Of a stretch of DNA of 64,000 bases, positions 8,735 to 19,945 are shown in pieces; within the stretch, counting starts at the first letter, position 1, and each line of letters starts with the position of its first letter. Under the pieces are notes generated by a model. It saw nothing but the letters and a program-made list of their open reading frames with translations, did not search any database and was not told the origin of the DNA. The stretch is from NCBI RefSeq assembly GCF_003987255.1, contig NZ_PIQC01000008.1, positions 111,483 through 175,482 on the forward strand, in the 5' to 3' direction. Both the position numbers and the translations under genes were made by a program. Source of the DNA: Idiomarina ramblicola. GTDB lineage: Bacteria > Pseudomonadota > Gammaproteobacteria > Enterobacterales > Alteromonadaceae.

Positions 8735-10777
8735 ATGAGCCGTAATCCGTTATTAGAACAGAGCCAGCTTCCTGACTTTGAGCAAATTAAACCTGAGCAC
8801 ATTCAGCCCGCCGTTGAAGAAGCGATAGAGCATGCCCGGCAGACTATTGATGAGGTACTGGCGCGAGGGGACTTCAGCTGGAACGGATTAATTGAGCCTT
8901 TAACCGACGCCGATGAAAAGCTCGAGCACGTGTGGGCACCGGTGTCTCATTTAAATTCGGTGGTAAGCACGACCGAGCTGCGTGAAGCCCACGACAGCTG
9001 TCTGCCACTGTTGTCTGACTATGCGACCTATGTTGGCCAGCACAAAGGCTTATTTGATGCGTATCAAGCGCTTCGCGACAGCGATGAGTTTGCAGCATTA
9101 ACCGAAGCGCAGCAAAAATTGATTAACGACACACTACGTGACTTTCGTTTGTCGGGTGTCGATTTACCCGAAGACAAGAAGAAGCGTTACGCCGACATTT
9201 CTTCTCGTTTGTCTGATTTATCCTCAACCTTCAGCAACAACTTGCTCGACGCGACCCACGCGTGGACCTGTCTGATTACTGATGAAAGTCGCTTATCCGG
9301 GCTGCCCGACAGTATCAAAGAAGCGGCGAAAGAAACCGCAGCAGACCAGGAAAAAGAAGGCTGGTTGTTCACTTTAGATATTCCAAGCTACCTGCCGGTT
9401 ATGCTGTATGCCGAAGACCGGGAGCTGCGCAAAGAAATGTATCAGGCTTTTGTGACCCGGGCGTCAGAAACCGGCCCGAACGGTGGCAAATTTGATAACT
9501 CAGAAGTGATGGATGAGACGCTGGCTTTGCGTCATGAAATGGCAAAGCTGCTTGATTTTAATGACTTCGCCGAAATGTCGTTAGCAACAAAAATGGCAGA
9601 GTCACCAGATCAGGTGCTGGGCTTTGTGAAAGACTTAGCTGACAAATCTATGCCGCAGGCAAAAGCAGAATACGCTGAGGTGGAAGCTTTTGCCAAAGAG
9701 CAGGGCGCCGAAAAAATGGAAGCCTGGGACGTGCCTTACTTCAGCGAGCAACTGAAGCAACAACGCTATTCCATTTCCGATGAATTGTTGCGTCCTTATT
9801 TTCCCGAACAGCAAGTACTGAACGGCTTGTTCGACGTGGTTAAGCGTTTGTTTGGCATGACAGTCAGTGAACAAAAAGACGTAAAAACCTGGCACGACAA
9901 TGTGCGCTTCTTCCGTATTCACGATGCCGATGGGCACTTGCGTGGCAGCTTCTATCTGGATCTCTACGCGCGTTCAGGCAAGCGTGGTGGCGCCTGGATG
10001 GCGGACTTTGTTGGCCGCCGGGTTCATGCCGGCGGTGAGTTGCAAAACCCGGTCGCTTTCTTGACCTGTAACTTTAGTAAGCCCGTGGGTGGTAAGCCTG
10101 CTCTGTTTACGCATGACGAAGTACTGACGTTATTCCATGAGTTTGGTCACGGTTTGCACCACATGCTGACACAAGTCGATACGGCAGGCCTTTCTGGTAT
10201 CAACGGTGTTGAGTGGGACGCCGTGGAACTGCCAAGCCAGTTCTTAGAAAACTGGTGCTGGGAACCGGAAGCACTGGCGCTTATTTCTGGCCACTACGAA
10301 ACCGGCGAACCATTACCACAGGAACTGCTGGATAAAATGCTGGCGGCACGTAACTACCAGTCGGCTATGCAAATGATGCGTCAGTTAGAGTTCTCGTTAT
10401 TTGATATGCGAATACATCATGAGTTTGATGAAAGCAAAGGCGCACGCATTAGCGAAATTTTGAGTGAAGTTCGTGAACAGACCTCGGTGCGTATTCCGCC
10501 GGAATACAATCGTTTCCAGCACAGCTTTGGTCATATTTTTGCGGGTGGTTATGCGGCTGGTTACTACAGCTACAAATGGGCAGAAGTGCTGTCGTCGGAT
10601 GCGTTCGCTCGCTTTGAAGAAGAAGGCATTTTCAGTGCCGCAGCCGGGCGTGACTTCCTGCAAATTATTCTGGAGCGCGGTGGTAGCCGTAAAGCTGCTG
10701 ACCTATTCCGGGAGTTCCGGGGTCGTGAACCGAGCGTTGAACCGTTGCTACGTCATAGTGGCATCAAGGCTGAATAA
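8735..10777 (+). CDS. prlC: Oligopeptidase A, M3 zinc metallopeptidase
   Basis: At 680 residues this is the same length as E. coli oligopeptidase A. The zinc site FHEFGHGLHH places His468, Glu469 and His472, and EWDAVELPSQFLENW downstream contains the third ligand region of the thimet oligopeptidase family. No signal peptide is present, so it is cytoplasmic. It hydrolyses short peptides, including cleaved signal peptides. GAGG sits about 6 nt before the ATG. It is divergent from the DPP IV gene and ends at the palindromic element at 10775-10912. Confidence 0.96.
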   Translation: MSRNPLLEQSQLPDFEQIKPEHIQPAVEEAIEHARQTIDEVLARGDFSWNGLIEPLTDADEKLEHVWAPVSHLNSVVSTTELREAHDSCLPLLSDYATYVGQHKGLFDAYQALRDSDEFAALTEAQQKLINDTLRDFRLSGVDLPEDKKKRYADISSRLSDLSSTFSNNLLDATHAWTCLITDESRLSGLPDSIKEAAKETAADQEKEGWLFTLDIPSYLPVMLYAEDRELRKEMYQAFVTRASETGPNGGKFDNSEVMDETLALRHEMAKLLDFNDFAEMSLATKMAESPDQVLGFVKDLADKSMPQAKAEYAEVEAFAKEQGAEKMEAWDVPYFSEQLKQQRYSISDELLRPYFPEQQVLNGLFDVVKRLFGMTVSEQKDVKTWHDNVRFFRIHDADGHLRGSFYLDLYARSGKRGGAWMADFVGRRVHAGGELQNPVAFLTCNFSKPVGGKPALFTHDEVLTLFHEFGHGLHHMLTQVDTAGLSGINGVEWDAVELPSQFLENWCWEPEALALISGHYETGEPLPQELLDKMLAARNYQSAMQMMRQLEFSLFDMRIHHEFDESKGARISEILSEVREQTSVRIPPEYNRFQHSFGHIFAGGYAAGYYSYKWAEVLSSDAFARFEEEGIFSAAAGRDFLQIILERGGSRKAADLFREFRGREPSVEPLLRHSGIKAE

Positions 10778-10912
10778 TACTAGGGCGCTGAGGCTATGAG
10801 GGCTCTTCATGAGGACGCCCACAAGTACATCCCTGTAGGGCTTGAGCAGCGCCATCCATGGCGCTGCACACCTCTTGAAGAGCCCTCAAAGCCTTTGTGG
10901 CACCCTAATACT
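10775..10912. repeat. Palindromic intergenic element of about 135 bp
   Basis: Two arms of about 40 bp pair imperfectly: GGCTATGAGGGCTCTTCATG near 10792 and the complement of the run ending near 10890 (CTTGAAGAGCCCTCAAAGCC). Between them sit two nested palindromes, CCCTGTAGGG (10831-10840) and CAGCGCCATCCATGGCGCTG (10847-10866). It fills the whole gap between the convergent prlC and DUF2970 genes, so it may also act as a two-way terminator. The form is that of dispersed repeats such as ERIC/REP units; copy number cannot be checked here. Confidence 0.65.
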
Positions 10913-11132
10913 ATGCAGCGGATGCCATGACTAGATTTACGACGCCGACTAGACCTAAAACAAACAGAATGGTCAGTATAACGCCAATGATGATGTAGGC
11001 TTTTGGACTCCCATGCTGGAAGTCACGTTGGCGGTTTTTTTCGGTCTGCACACCTAAAAAAGCGGCGAGCACACTCACCACCATACTCACAATGCCGAGT
11101 TTAGGCGCTTTGCTATCGGAAGAATCTGACAT
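10911..11132 (-). CDS. DUF2970 small membrane protein
   Basis: A 73-residue protein with the DUF2970 pattern: VVSVLAAFLGVQTEKNRQRDF, then HGSPKAYIIIGVILTILFVLGLVGVVNLVM. It has one weak hydrophobic helix near the N-terminus and one strong membrane helix at residues 47-68. Its function is unknown. The ATG overlaps the stop of the upstream secreted-protein gene by one base, so the two form a small operon. The stop lies at the edge of the palindromic element. Confidence 0.75.
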   Translation of the reverse strand: MSDSSDSKAPKLGIVSMVVSVLAAFLGVQTEKNRQRDFQHGSPKAYIIIGVILTILFVLGLVGVVNLVMASAA

Positions 11133-11434
11133 TAATCGGTGTATTCGTTTTGGTAGTGTTTTTTGCTGCTGTCGCTTGAGCTCGAGATTAACTCAACCAA
11201 GTCGAAAAAGTGGAATTGTACCGAACGGCTGTCACCCGTTAACCAACTAAGCCAAGTGACTTGCTCGGCTGCCAGCTGGCACTGAGCTGAACTTTTGCTC
11301 TGCTCGGTTTCAGGCATTAACTGTTGGCATTTTTGGGTGGCATTTTGCTGGGCCATAAGAGACGACGGGCTCACCAAAGCAAATGCGGTAAACGCAGTTA
11401 ATGCCAGTGATGTAATTATTGTGAGTAGTCGCAT
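11132..11434 (-). CDS. Small exported protein of unknown function
   Basis: A 100-residue protein with a signal peptide cleaved probably after SLMA (about residue 28). The mature part has two cysteines (CQQLMPETEQSKSSAQC) that could form a disulfide. I recognise no family. It overlaps the downstream DUF2970 gene by one base, so translational coupling is likely. It is divergent from rpe across a 134-bp gap. Confidence 0.6.
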   Translation of the reverse strand: MRLLTIITSLALTAFTAFALVSPSSLMAQQNATQKCQQLMPETEQSKSSAQCQLAAEQVTWLSWLTGDSRSVQFHFFDLVELISSSSDSSKKHYQNEYTD

Positions 11435-11524
11435 GAAGCCTCTCCAAAGTCTAGATTGACCAATTTATCAGCGATTTTGTAAAAATTCTAGTCATCGATG
11501 TGAATTTTTTTGTCAGGGCTTAAC

Positions 11525-11533
11525 TGCTACAAT
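11525..11533 (+). promoter_or_regulatory. Possible extended -10 promoter of rpe-trpS-pabA
   Basis: TGCTACAAT is an extended -10 (TGn plus 5/6 of TATAAT) about 36 nt before the rpe ATG. There is no good -35, as expected for this promoter class. Confidence 0.35.
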
Positions 11534-11568
11534 AGGTCTCTTTTTAAGACTGGTCAGGAAAACGAACG

Positions 11569-12243
11569 ATGAAACCATTAATAGCACCCTCTATACTGTC
11601 AGCCGACTTTGCCCGTTTGGGCGAAGAAGTCGATACGGTGTTAAGTGCCGGTGCCGACGTTGTACACTTTGATGTTATGGACAATCATTATGTGCCCAAC
11701 CTGACTATCGGGCCCATGGTTTGTAAAGCGTTGAGAGATTACGGTATAAAGGCGCCCATCGATGTACATTTGATGGTAAAGCCCGTTGACCGGATTATTC
11801 CTGACTTTGCAGAAGCCGGCGCGTCTATTATTACCTTCCACCCAGAAGCTTCAGATCACGTCGATCGTACTTTGCAGATGATTCACGAACAGGGGTGTCA
11901 GGCCGGCCTGGTGTTAAACCCTGCAACGCCGCTGCACTGTCTTGATTATGTGATGGATAAAGTGGATGTCATTCTGCTGATGTCAGTTAACCCGGGCTTT
12001 GGTGGCCAGTCGTTTATTCCATCCACGCTGGCTAAACTAAGAGCCGTGCGAAAGCTGATCAATGAAAGTGGGCGCGATATCCGGCTGGAAGTGGATGGTG
12101 GTGTTAAGGTTTCAAATATTGGTGAGATTGCGGAAGCGGGCGCGGACATGTTCGTTGCTGGTTCAGCGATTTTTAATACGGATGATTACGCCAGTGTCAT
12201 CCAGACAATGCGCGATGAAATCGCTGCGGTAACAGGTTCGTAG
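11569..12243 (+). CDS. rpe: Ribulose-phosphate 3-epimerase
   Basis: A 224-residue TIM barrel. Family signatures are [29 protein letters not shown] (metal-binding His and Asp), [21 protein letters not shown] (phosphate loop) and [11 protein letters not shown]. It interconverts ribulose-5-phosphate and xylulose-5-phosphate in the pentose phosphate pathway. AGGA lies about 10 nt before the ATG. It is followed 10 nt later by trpS, the enterobacterial order except that gph is missing between them. Confidence 0.97.
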   Translation: MKPLIAPSILSADFARLGEEVDTVLSAGADVVHFDVMDNHYVPNLTIGPMVCKALRDYGIKAPIDVHLMVKPVDRIIPDFAEAGASIITFHPEASDHVDRTLQMIHEQGCQAGLVLNPATPLHCLDYVMDKVDVILLMSVNPGFGGQSFIPSTLAKLRAVRKLINESGRDIRLEVDGGVKVSNIGEIAEAGADMFVAGSAIFNTDDYASVIQTMRDEIAAVTGS

Positions 12244-12253
12244 AGGAAAAAGA

Positions 12254-13261
12254 ATGTCAAAACCAATCGTATTAAGTGGTTGTCAGCCGTCGGGACAGTT
12301 GTCTATTGGTAATTATATTGGTGCGCTACGTCAGTGGGTGAATATGCAGGAGACCCATGACTGCAAGTTCATGCTGGTTGATCAACATGCTATCACCGTG
12401 CGCCAGGAGCCTGAAAAACTGCAACAGGCAACTCTGGATGGTCTGGCGCTGTATCTGGCCTGTGGCCTGGATCCGCAAAAAAGCACCGTGTTCATTCAGT
12501 CGCACGTTCCTGAGCATACTCAACTGGCCTGGGTTTTGAACTGCTATACGCAAATGGGCGAGTTAAATCGGATGACGCAGTTTAAAGACAAGTCGCAGCG
12601 TCATGCCAATAATATTAACGCGGGATTGTTTACCTATCCGGCGCTGATGGCGGCAGACATCCTGTTGTATCAGGCAAACGAAGTGCCGGTAGGTGATGAC
12701 CAGAAGCAGCATCTGGAAATGACCCGTAATGTCGCCGAGCGTTTTAATAATTTGTATGGCGATATCTTTACGATTCCAGAGCCAATGATTCCAAAAGTGG
12801 GGGCGCGGGTCATGTCGCTGCAAGAGCCGACTAAGAAAATGTCAAAGTCGGACGATAACCCGAATAACTTTGTGGGCTTACTGGAAGAACCGAAGAAGAT
12901 TCTGAAAAAAATCAAGAAAGCCGTTACCGACTCTGATGAGCAGGCACGCATTTATTTCAATCCAGAAGAAAAACCAGGCGTCTCGAATTTACTGAGCATT
13001 ATGTCAGCCGCTACGGGTAAGTCGATAGATGAGCTTGTACCGGAATACGAAGACAAAATGTACGGGCATTTAAAAGTTGACGTGGCGGAATCCGTGGTTG
13101 CGATGCTTGAACCTATTCAGCAGCGGTATCATGAAATGCGTAACGATCAGGCATTTTTGCAGGAAGTTATGAAACAAGGGGCTGACAAGGCACGCGAAGC
13201 GTCAGCAAAAACATTATCAGATGTTTATAAAGCGGTAGGTTTTGTGCCTTACCCGGGATAG
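12254..13261 (+). CDS. trpS: Tryptophanyl-tRNA synthetase
   Basis: A 335-residue class I synthetase. The HIGH-equivalent is SIGN at residues 17-20 after SGCQPSGQL, and the KMSKS loop is KMSKS at 195-199. [15 protein letters not shown] and [21 protein letters not shown] belong to the tryptophan-binding and ATP-binding core. It charges tRNA-Trp in the cytoplasm. It lies 10 nt after rpe and 25 nt before pabA, so all three probably share a transcript. Confidence 0.97.
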   Translation: MSKPIVLSGCQPSGQLSIGNYIGALRQWVNMQETHDCKFMLVDQHAITVRQEPEKLQQATLDGLALYLACGLDPQKSTVFIQSHVPEHTQLAWVLNCYTQMGELNRMTQFKDKSQRHANNINAGLFTYPALMAADILLYQANEVPVGDDQKQHLEMTRNVAERFNNLYGDIFTIPEPMIPKVGARVMSLQEPTKKMSKSDDNPNNFVGLLEEPKKILKKIKKAVTDSDEQARIYFNPEEKPGVSNLLSIMSAATGKSIDELVPEYEDKMYGHLKVDVAESVVAMLEPIQQRYHEMRNDQAFLQEVMKQGADKAREASAKTLSDVYKAVGFVPYPG

Positions 13262-13286
13262 CAATAACCTTGGCAAATTCATTAAC

Positions 13287-13868
13287 ATGATCGTTCTTAT
13301 TGATAATTTTGACTCGTTTACTCATAACCTGGCCCGATATTTTCGTGAATTAGGAAAAGAGATCGAGGTTTTTCGAAATAACGAAGTAACGATTTCAGAG
13401 ATTGAGAAATTATCACCTGAAGCTTTGGTTATATCACCGGGTCCATGCACGCCAAATGAGTCGGGAGTCTCTTTGGCTGCGATTGAACATTTCTGTAATA
13501 AACTTCCGATACTGGGTGTTTGTCTTGGCCATCAGGCATTGGCCCAGGTGTTTGGTGCCGACGTTGTCAGGGCAGAAAAAGTCATGCATGGAAAAACATC
13601 GCTTGTCCGGCACACTGGGCAGGGGCTTTTTCAACAGTTAGATAACCCTCTGGAAGTTACCCGTTACCATTCGCTGGTGGTTTCCCCATCCAGTTTGCCA
13701 ACAGATTTTTTAATTGATGCCGATACAGAAACCGAGCAGGGACTGCGGGAAATTATGGCAATAAGACACCGTGACTTGCCTCTATTTGGAGTCCAGTTTC
13801 ACCCAGAATCTGTGATGACATCTCAGGGACATCATCTGTTAGCGAATTTTTTACGTTATATACGATAA
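13287..13868 (+). CDS. pabA: Aminodeoxychorismate/anthranilate synthase component II (glutamine amidotransferase)
   Basis: A 193-residue class I glutamine amidotransferase. The triad is Cys79 in LGVCLGHQ, His172 and Glu174 in FGVQFHPES. The oxyanion region [11 protein letters not shown] is at residues 50-60. It supplies ammonia to PabB (folate) and, in many gammaproteobacteria, also to TrpE. The ATG at 13287 gives the conserved start [14 protein letters not shown]; an upstream GTG would overlap trpS. The ribosome-binding site is weak, which suggests translation coupled to trpS. PabA and TrpG are hard to tell apart by sequence, and no pabB or trpE is nearby. Confidence 0.9.
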   Translation: MIVLIDNFDSFTHNLARYFRELGKEIEVFRNNEVTISEIEKLSPEALVISPGPCTPNESGVSLAAIEHFCNKLPILGVCLGHQALAQVFGADVVRAEKVMHGKTSLVRHTGQGLFQQLDNPLEVTRYHSLVVSPSSLPTDFLIDADTETEQGLREIMAIRHRDLPLFGVQFHPESVMTSQGHHLLANFLRYIR

Positions 13869-13936
13869 TCGGTAAGTAGTATTTATAAATCTTATTCAAG
13901 ATAATGCTGCCGCAGTTCAGTTAATATCGAGGTAAT

Positions 13937-15103
13937 ATGTTCCACTTTTTTGCGGGTACGACAGAGGGCGGTAGTAATGATCCGGCTCTGCGTTTAGAAA
14001 AGCGTTTTATCAACTATTTGATAAGTTTTCCGTTTGCACGCAAAGCTCGTTCAAAGGCGGACGGCACTGACGAAGAAGATAAGGAACAATTACGTCAATT
14101 GTTGGAAGTAGAACGCCTGAACTATGAAGAGCGCGACCGCAAGGTTCAGGCGCGGCAACGTTATGCCGACCGTATTTCTGATGAGCTGCATGAGGAAATT
14201 TATCACCGCGCGTTGAAAACGATTGATGATGGCAATTACATTCGTGAGCGGTTGATCCCTTTACCTGAGAATTTGCCGGAGCTGCTGGATACGTTGAGCT
14301 TAAAAGCAGCTTCGATGCGTCGGGTTGAGTCCGTGGTGCAGGGCATGGACTGGTTCCACACGGGATTAATTCGCACGGTAAACCAACCGCCTTTTATCGA
14401 CAGAAATAAACAGGTAAAAATTGATAATTTGCGTGTGGCTATGAGCTTTGTGGGTACAGAAAACCTGCGCTTGCTGGCGCCTGCATACATTATGCAAAAT
14501 TGGTTGCCACCCGCGACGCAGCCTTTCACCTTGTTCCGCCGCAAAATTTGGGAACACTCATTAGGTACCGCTATTGCTGCGCACAATATTGCTGTGGAAC
14601 GCAAGCTGCGTGATCCTGTCTTGGCCTATACTATCGGGATGTTTCATGAGCTTGGGAAGATTGCACTGACTAAACTGTATCTGCGGTTGTTTGATGACGT
14701 GCAGCGCGAGTTTGCAATGGCAAGTGTTAACGACCAATCACCTGAGCGTCACAATACAATTATCAAGCTTGCTCCGGATGAACGCTTTTTACGTGACCTG
14801 ATGCTGGAAAAAGATAAAGAAGTGAGTTATCTCGTGGCCGAAGGTTGGGAGTTAAAACGTGTTCCTGTCAGTAAGCACTTACTGGCTTTTACGCAAAGCC
14901 AAGGTAAGGAATATGAATCGGAATATGCTGAAGTGTTAGCTCAGGCAAATGCTTATTGTGAATTCAGAATGCTGAGAGAAGTGGATTTAGCCAGTCTGGA
15001 AGAAGGTAAACACTTGCTGAATAAGTACTCACTAACAGCCGGAACTATTGCAAGATTGAATAACGTGAGTTTAAAACGTCCGCCAATTGTTGTACCAGAT
15101 TAG
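13937..15103 (+). CDS. HDOD domain signalling protein
   Basis: A 388-residue soluble protein. Residues 1-110 are charged and helical. From about residue 120 it matches the HDOD domain, a non-catalytic relative of HD phosphohydrolases: WEHSLGTAIAAHNIA and YTIGMFHELGKIAL hold the degenerate histidine sites. HDOD proteins are common in environmental gammaproteobacteria, often beside cyclic di-GMP genes, and fittingly the convergent neighbour is a PilZ protein whose stop lies 2 nt away. No enzymatic activity is predicted. GAGG precedes the ATG by about 5 nt. Confidence 0.85.
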   Translation: MFHFFAGTTEGGSNDPALRLEKRFINYLISFPFARKARSKADGTDEEDKEQLRQLLEVERLNYEERDRKVQARQRYADRISDELHEEIYHRALKTIDDGNYIRERLIPLPENLPELLDTLSLKAASMRRVESVVQGMDWFHTGLIRTVNQPPFIDRNKQVKIDNLRVAMSFVGTENLRLLAPAYIMQNWLPPATQPFTLFRRKIWEHSLGTAIAAHNIAVERKLRDPVLAYTIGMFHELGKIALTKLYLRLFDDVQREFAMASVNDQSPERHNTIIKLAPDERFLRDLMLEKDKEVSYLVAEGWELKRVPVSKHLLAFTQSQGKEYESEYAEVLAQANAYCEFRMLREVDLASLEEGKHLLNKYSLTAGTIARLNNVSLKRPPIVVPD

Positions 15104-15105
15104 CA

Positions 15106-15810
15106 TCAGCATTCAAATTCTGTATCGATCAACAAATGATCGAAAACTTCTATGATGTGCGCTTCTTCATCAGTGAAGCGCACACCGACACTGATCATTC
15201 CCCGTTCTTTCTTCTGATTCATAACTTGACCCGAAAGCATCAGTAAGTCCTTTTGTGAGCCCGAGCCGATACTGACTTTAATGTTCATATGGGTAACGTT
15301 GCCACCCTCGTTTTGAGCTTTAAAGAGTATTCGGCATCCGGCAGAAGAAATATCCACGATAACGCCACTGGCCAGCTTTTTCGTGTTGTCCGCCTGATTG
15401 TTATCTGCGGTGACATCGACAGGAATATGAGTGCGTACACGTTTTTGAGCCCGTAGTGCACGATTTTCTACTTGTTCAGGGTAGTCCAGATACAATAAGC
15501 GAAATGGAAAATTTGTTACTGCACGAATTTTCGTCTTAAACGCAATGCATTCACCGGCTTCACCTTCTAAAACCAGTCTGACAATGACCGGGTTACCTTC
15601 GAACAAAACATCCGCATAACTGCCTTCGGTGCGAGGATTGGGTTGCTTTAACAAAAGATAACGACCGGTATCAAAACCGACTAGTTGCAGTTTTGTTCGT
15701 ACTTTTGTTGCAGACGCGAATTCAACGTCAATCATATCGCCTGGGCGTAAGTAAGCTAGCTTCAACTGTGGTTGAGATGAAGATTCCAGTGTTGGTGTCT
15801 GCTTTTCCAT
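15106..15810 (-). CDS. PilZ domain protein with YcgR-like N-terminal domain
   Basis: A 234-residue protein. Residues 17-110 resemble the flagellar-brake (YcgR N-terminal) barrel, with LRPGDMIDVEF and RLLYLDYPEQ. The C-terminal PilZ domain has the cyclic di-GMP motif RAQKR (Arg120, Arg124) and DISSAG (153-158). This pattern predicts a cyclic di-GMP receptor acting on motility or surface behaviour. AGAGGG about 6 nt before the ATG at 15810 favours it over the start 10 codons upstream. It is convergent with the HDOD gene. It differs from classical YcgR in length and divergence, so the flagellar target is an inference. Confidence 0.85.
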   Translation of the reverse strand: MEKQTPTLESSSQPQLKLAYLRPGDMIDVEFASATKVRTKLQLVGFDTGRYLLLKQPNPRTEGSYADVLFEGNPVIVRLVLEGEAGECIAFKTKIRAVTNFPFRLLYLDYPEQVENRALRAQKRVRTHIPVDVTADNNQADNTKKLASGVIVDISSAGCRILFKAQNEGGNVTHMNIKVSIGSGSQKDLLMLSGQVMNQKKERGMISVGVRFTDEEAHIIEVFDHLLIDTEFEC

Positions 15811-15933
15811 AAGACCCTCTGAATTGAAGCACCTGTTCAATAAAGTCAGGCTAAATTAAGCATTGATAAAAAGCAATGCAATTTTTCGTAGCTAAATGTT
15901 ATAAGTTTTTAACAAATTATTTCTTGAAAAAAT

Positions 15934-15951
15934 TATGACTAAAGATTCATC
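15934..15951 (+). promoter_or_regulatory. Candidate ArgR box upstream of astC
   Basis: TATGACTAAAGATTCATC resembles the 18-bp ARG box TnTGAATwwwwATTCAnw with three mismatches. A second, much weaker box may lie near 15959. ArgR control of an arginine-catabolic operon would make sense, but one imperfect box is thin evidence. Confidence 0.35.
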
Positions 15952-16038
15952 CTTTCTTTGTGCATTAGCATAACTATTCGTATCACCTGCAAGAAAAGCT
16001 GAAGCCCCTGTTTTTACGGTTTTATAAACGAATTACCA

Positions 16039-16067
16039 CAGACAAAGTGAACAAATTTTGGCATAAT
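16039..16067 (+). promoter_or_regulatory. Weak candidate sigma-70 promoter of astC
   Basis: CAGACA (16039-16044), 17 nt and CATAAT (16062-16067) match 4/6 and 5/6 of consensus, leaving a leader of about 65 nt before the astC ATG. Confidence 0.35.
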
Positions 16068-16110
16068 AGTGGGCTAATTTAAGAGACGAATTTGTTGACA
16101 CCTTTGTTAA

Positions 16111-17355
<1,245 letters not shown>

Positions 17356-17368
17356 CTGAGGCTGTTTT

Positions 17369-18391
17369 ATGTTGCTAATCAGACCCATTAAGCCGTCAGA
17401 TTACGAAGCGTTATATCAGTGTGCGATTGAGTCCGGGCATGGTTTTACCTCGTTACCGGTTGATCAGTCGTTACTTGAGCGCCGCATTAATGCGGCGCAA
17501 AAAGCGTTCGCGAAAGACACCGTTGAAACACCGGGCGATGAAAGCTACCTGTTTGTGATGGAAGATACCGAAACAGGGACTATTGCGGGTGTGAGTGGTA
17601 TCGAAGCTGCGGTGGGTTTGAATGAAGCCTTCTGGCATTACCGGTTAGGTAAAGTTGTGCATCATTCAGAAAAGCTCAATATCTATAATGCGCTGGAAAC
17701 TCTGACTCTGTGTAATGACTACACGGGTGTGTCCGAGTTATGCACCTTGTTTTTACGCGAACCTTATCGACACAATATGAACGGACGCACTTTGTCACGT
17801 TTTCGTATGCTCTTTTTGGCGCAATTTAAACAGCGCTTCAGTGACTGGGTAATAGCCGAAATGCGTGGTGTTTCAGATGAAAATGGCGATTCGCCATTCT
17901 GGAATTGGCTGGAAGAGAACTTTTTCTCAATGGACTTTCCTAAAGCCGACTACTTAAGTGGTATTGGCGATAAGGTCTTTATTTCTGAACTGATGCCACG
18001 TTTCCCTATTTACACCAACTTGTTGAGTAAAGAAGCACAAGCGGTTGTTGGCAAAGTTCACGATAATACCCGTCCCGCACTTAAGTTGCTGGAGTCGGAA
18101 GGTTTTCGCTTCCGTGGTTTTGTGGACATTTTTGACGCCGGGCCAACGGTTGAAGCGGAAGTTTGTAATCTTAACAGTGTCCGTAACAGTCGTTTAGTGC
18201 CGGTAGCGGTGCGCGATTCGGTAGCAGAAGGTGAGGGTGTTCCTCATATTGTGTGCAACACGCAATTGAAAAACTTCCGCGCCACCAAGTTGTCTTTGCC
18301 AAAAGGCGCAGAAGAACTCATATTGACGACAGAACAAGCACAGGCAATGCATTTAGAAAGCGGCGATGAAGCCCGCATTGTTGCACTCTAA
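17369..18391 (+). CDS. astA: Arginine N-succinyltransferase
   Basis: A 340-residue AstA, a GNAT-like fold of the expected length. Recognisable stretches are [15 protein letters not shown] at the N-terminus, [38 protein letters not shown], and [19 protein letters not shown] near residue 240. It transfers succinyl from succinyl-CoA to arginine, the first step of the AST pathway that feeds arginine nitrogen into glutamate. It is the second gene of astC-astA-astD. The astB and astE genes for the other two steps are not in this window. Confidence 0.95.
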   Translation: MLLIRPIKPSDYEALYQCAIESGHGFTSLPVDQSLLERRINAAQKAFAKDTVETPGDESYLFVMEDTETGTIAGVSGIEAAVGLNEAFWHYRLGKVVHHSEKLNIYNALETLTLCNDYTGVSELCTLFLREPYRHNMNGRTLSRFRMLFLAQFKQRFSDWVIAEMRGVSDENGDSPFWNWLEENFFSMDFPKADYLSGIGDKVFISELMPRFPIYTNLLSKEAQAVVGKVHDNTRPALKLLESEGFRFRGFVDIFDAGPTVEAEVCNLNSVRNSRLVPVAVRDSVAEGEGVPHIVCNTQLKNFRATKLSLPKGAEELILTTEQAQAMHLESGDEARIVAL

Positions 18392-18405
18392 GCAGGAGTA
18401 ATTGT

Positions 18406-19875
18406 ATGACGAACAGTATTCAGTTTATTGATGGTTGTTGGGAAGCTGGTGAAGGCCGGTTGTTCAAATCGATTGACCCGGCACGTGATGAAGTTATCTG
18501 GAGTGGCGAAGCGGCCAGCGAAACCCAGGTGGAAAAAGCGGTATTAGCTGCGAGAGCGGCTTTTCCTGAATGGGCAGAGCGAGGCCTGGAAGAACGCTTA
18601 GCTATTTGTAAGAAGTTTTCTGAGCTGCTGGAAGAAAATAAAGAACATTTGGCTAAAACCATGGCGAAAGAAACCGGGAAACCGGTGTGGGAAACTCGTA
18701 CCGAAGTTGGCGCTATGATGGGCAAAGTGGCTATTTCTGAACGGGCCTACCATGAGCGCACCGGTACAGTTGAAAATGAAATGCCGGGAGCAAAAGCCTT
18801 TATCCGTCATAAGCCACACGGGGTTGTTGCGGTTTATGGCCCTTACAACTTTCCGGGACACTTACCAAACGGCCACATTGTGCCGGCACTAATTGCTGGT
18901 AACACAGTTGTGTTTAAGCCAAGCGAGCTGACCCCAATGGTTGCTCAGGAAACCGTTAAGCTGTGGGAAAAAGCGGGCATTCCAGCCGGCGTTCTAAACC
19001 TAGTCCAGGGCGAAGTTGAAACCGGTAAAGCATTGTCGGCACACCCGCAAATTGATGGCCTGTACTTTACCGGCTCATCAAACACCGGGCACTTGTTGCA
19101 CAAACAATTTGGCGGTCGTCCAGACAAAATTCTTGCGTTAGAAATGGGCGGTAATAACCCGCTGCTAGTGAAAAACGTGGCCGATGTCGATGCTGCGGTT
19201 CACAATATTGTGCAGTCGGCCTTTATTACATCCGGACAACGTTGTACCTGCGCACGTCGTTTATTCATTGAAGACTCCGAGCAAGGCCGGGCAGTGCTTG
19301 AACGCCTGATTGAAGTAACCGAAAATATTCTGGTTGACGATTACGAAGCCGACCCTCAACCGTTTATGGGCGCGATGATTTCTGCTAAAGCTGCGGCCGA
19401 AATGGTCGATGCACAGAATGAATTGCTGCATAAAGGGGCTAAATCGTTAGTTCGTATGAAGCAGGCAGACTCTAAAAAAGGCTTCGTAACACCGGGAATT
19501 GTTGACGTTACCGGGGTTGAAGGGTTACCAGATGAGGAACATTTCGGGCCACTACTCAAAGTGTATCGCTTTAAAGACATCGACGCGGCGATTAAAGAAG
19601 CGAACAACACTCGTTATGGGCTTTCAGCCGGCGTGTTGAGTGATGATGAGCAAACGTACCGTTATTTCTTCAAACACATTCGGGCCGGTATTGTGAACTG
19701 GAATAAGCCCATTACGGGCGCCAGCAGTGCAGCGCCTTTTGGTGGTATTGGTGCAAGCGGTAATCACCGTGCAAGTGCCTATTATGCTGCTGATTACTGT
19801 GCGTACCCAGTTGCTTCAGTTGAAGCCGATAGCATGAGTTTGCCTGAGAGTTTGGCTCCGGGACTTAAATTTTAA
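18406..19875 (+). CDS. astD: Succinylglutamate-semialdehyde dehydrogenase
   Basis: A 489-residue aldehyde dehydrogenase. The catalytic cysteine is Cys280 in [10 protein letters not shown] and the general-base glutamate is in [10 protein letters not shown]. The NAD-binding FTGSSNTG precedes it, and [20 protein letters not shown] is typical of AstD. It oxidises succinylglutamate semialdehyde to succinylglutamate. It is the third gene of the ast run, and a stem-loop lies 20 nt past its stop. Confidence 0.96.
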   Translation: MTNSIQFIDGCWEAGEGRLFKSIDPARDEVIWSGEAASETQVEKAVLAARAAFPEWAERGLEERLAICKKFSELLEENKEHLAKTMAKETGKPVWETRTEVGAMMGKVAISERAYHERTGTVENEMPGAKAFIRHKPHGVVAVYGPYNFPGHLPNGHIVPALIAGNTVVFKPSELTPMVAQETVKLWEKAGIPAGVLNLVQGEVETGKALSAHPQIDGLYFTGSSNTGHLLHKQFGGRPDKILALEMGGNNPLLVKNVADVDAAVHNIVQSAFITSGQRCTCARRLFIEDSEQGRAVLERLIEVTENILVDDYEADPQPFMGAMISAKAAAEMVDAQNELLHKGAKSLVRMKQADSKKGFVTPGIVDVTGVEGLPDEEHFGPLLKVYRFKDIDAAIKEANNTRYGLSAGVLSDDEQTYRYFFKHIRAGIVNWNKPITGASSAAPFGGIGASGNHRASAYYAADYCAYPVASVEADSMSLPESLAPGLKF

Positions 19876-19895
19876 CCACAATCTGTGCTAGTTTA

Positions 19896-19928
19896 ACGGC
19901 TGGGCAACGTAGCAGATTGCCTGGCCGT
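19896..19928 (+). repeat. Stem-loop between astD and the DUF3802-like gene
   Basis: ACGGC-tg-GGCAA and TTGCC-tg-GCCGT pair across a 9-nt loop; the two tg steps form tandem G-U wobbles in RNA, giving a 12-bp stem. No U-tract follows, so it is more likely an RNA stability or processing element than a terminator. Confidence 0.5.
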
Positions 19929-19945
19929 GTAACAAAGAGAGACAG

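Noticed and set aside
15955..15976. A second ARG box adjacent to the first
   Set aside because: There are too many mismatches, and the distance from the first box does not match the usual 2-3 bp between paired ARG boxes.
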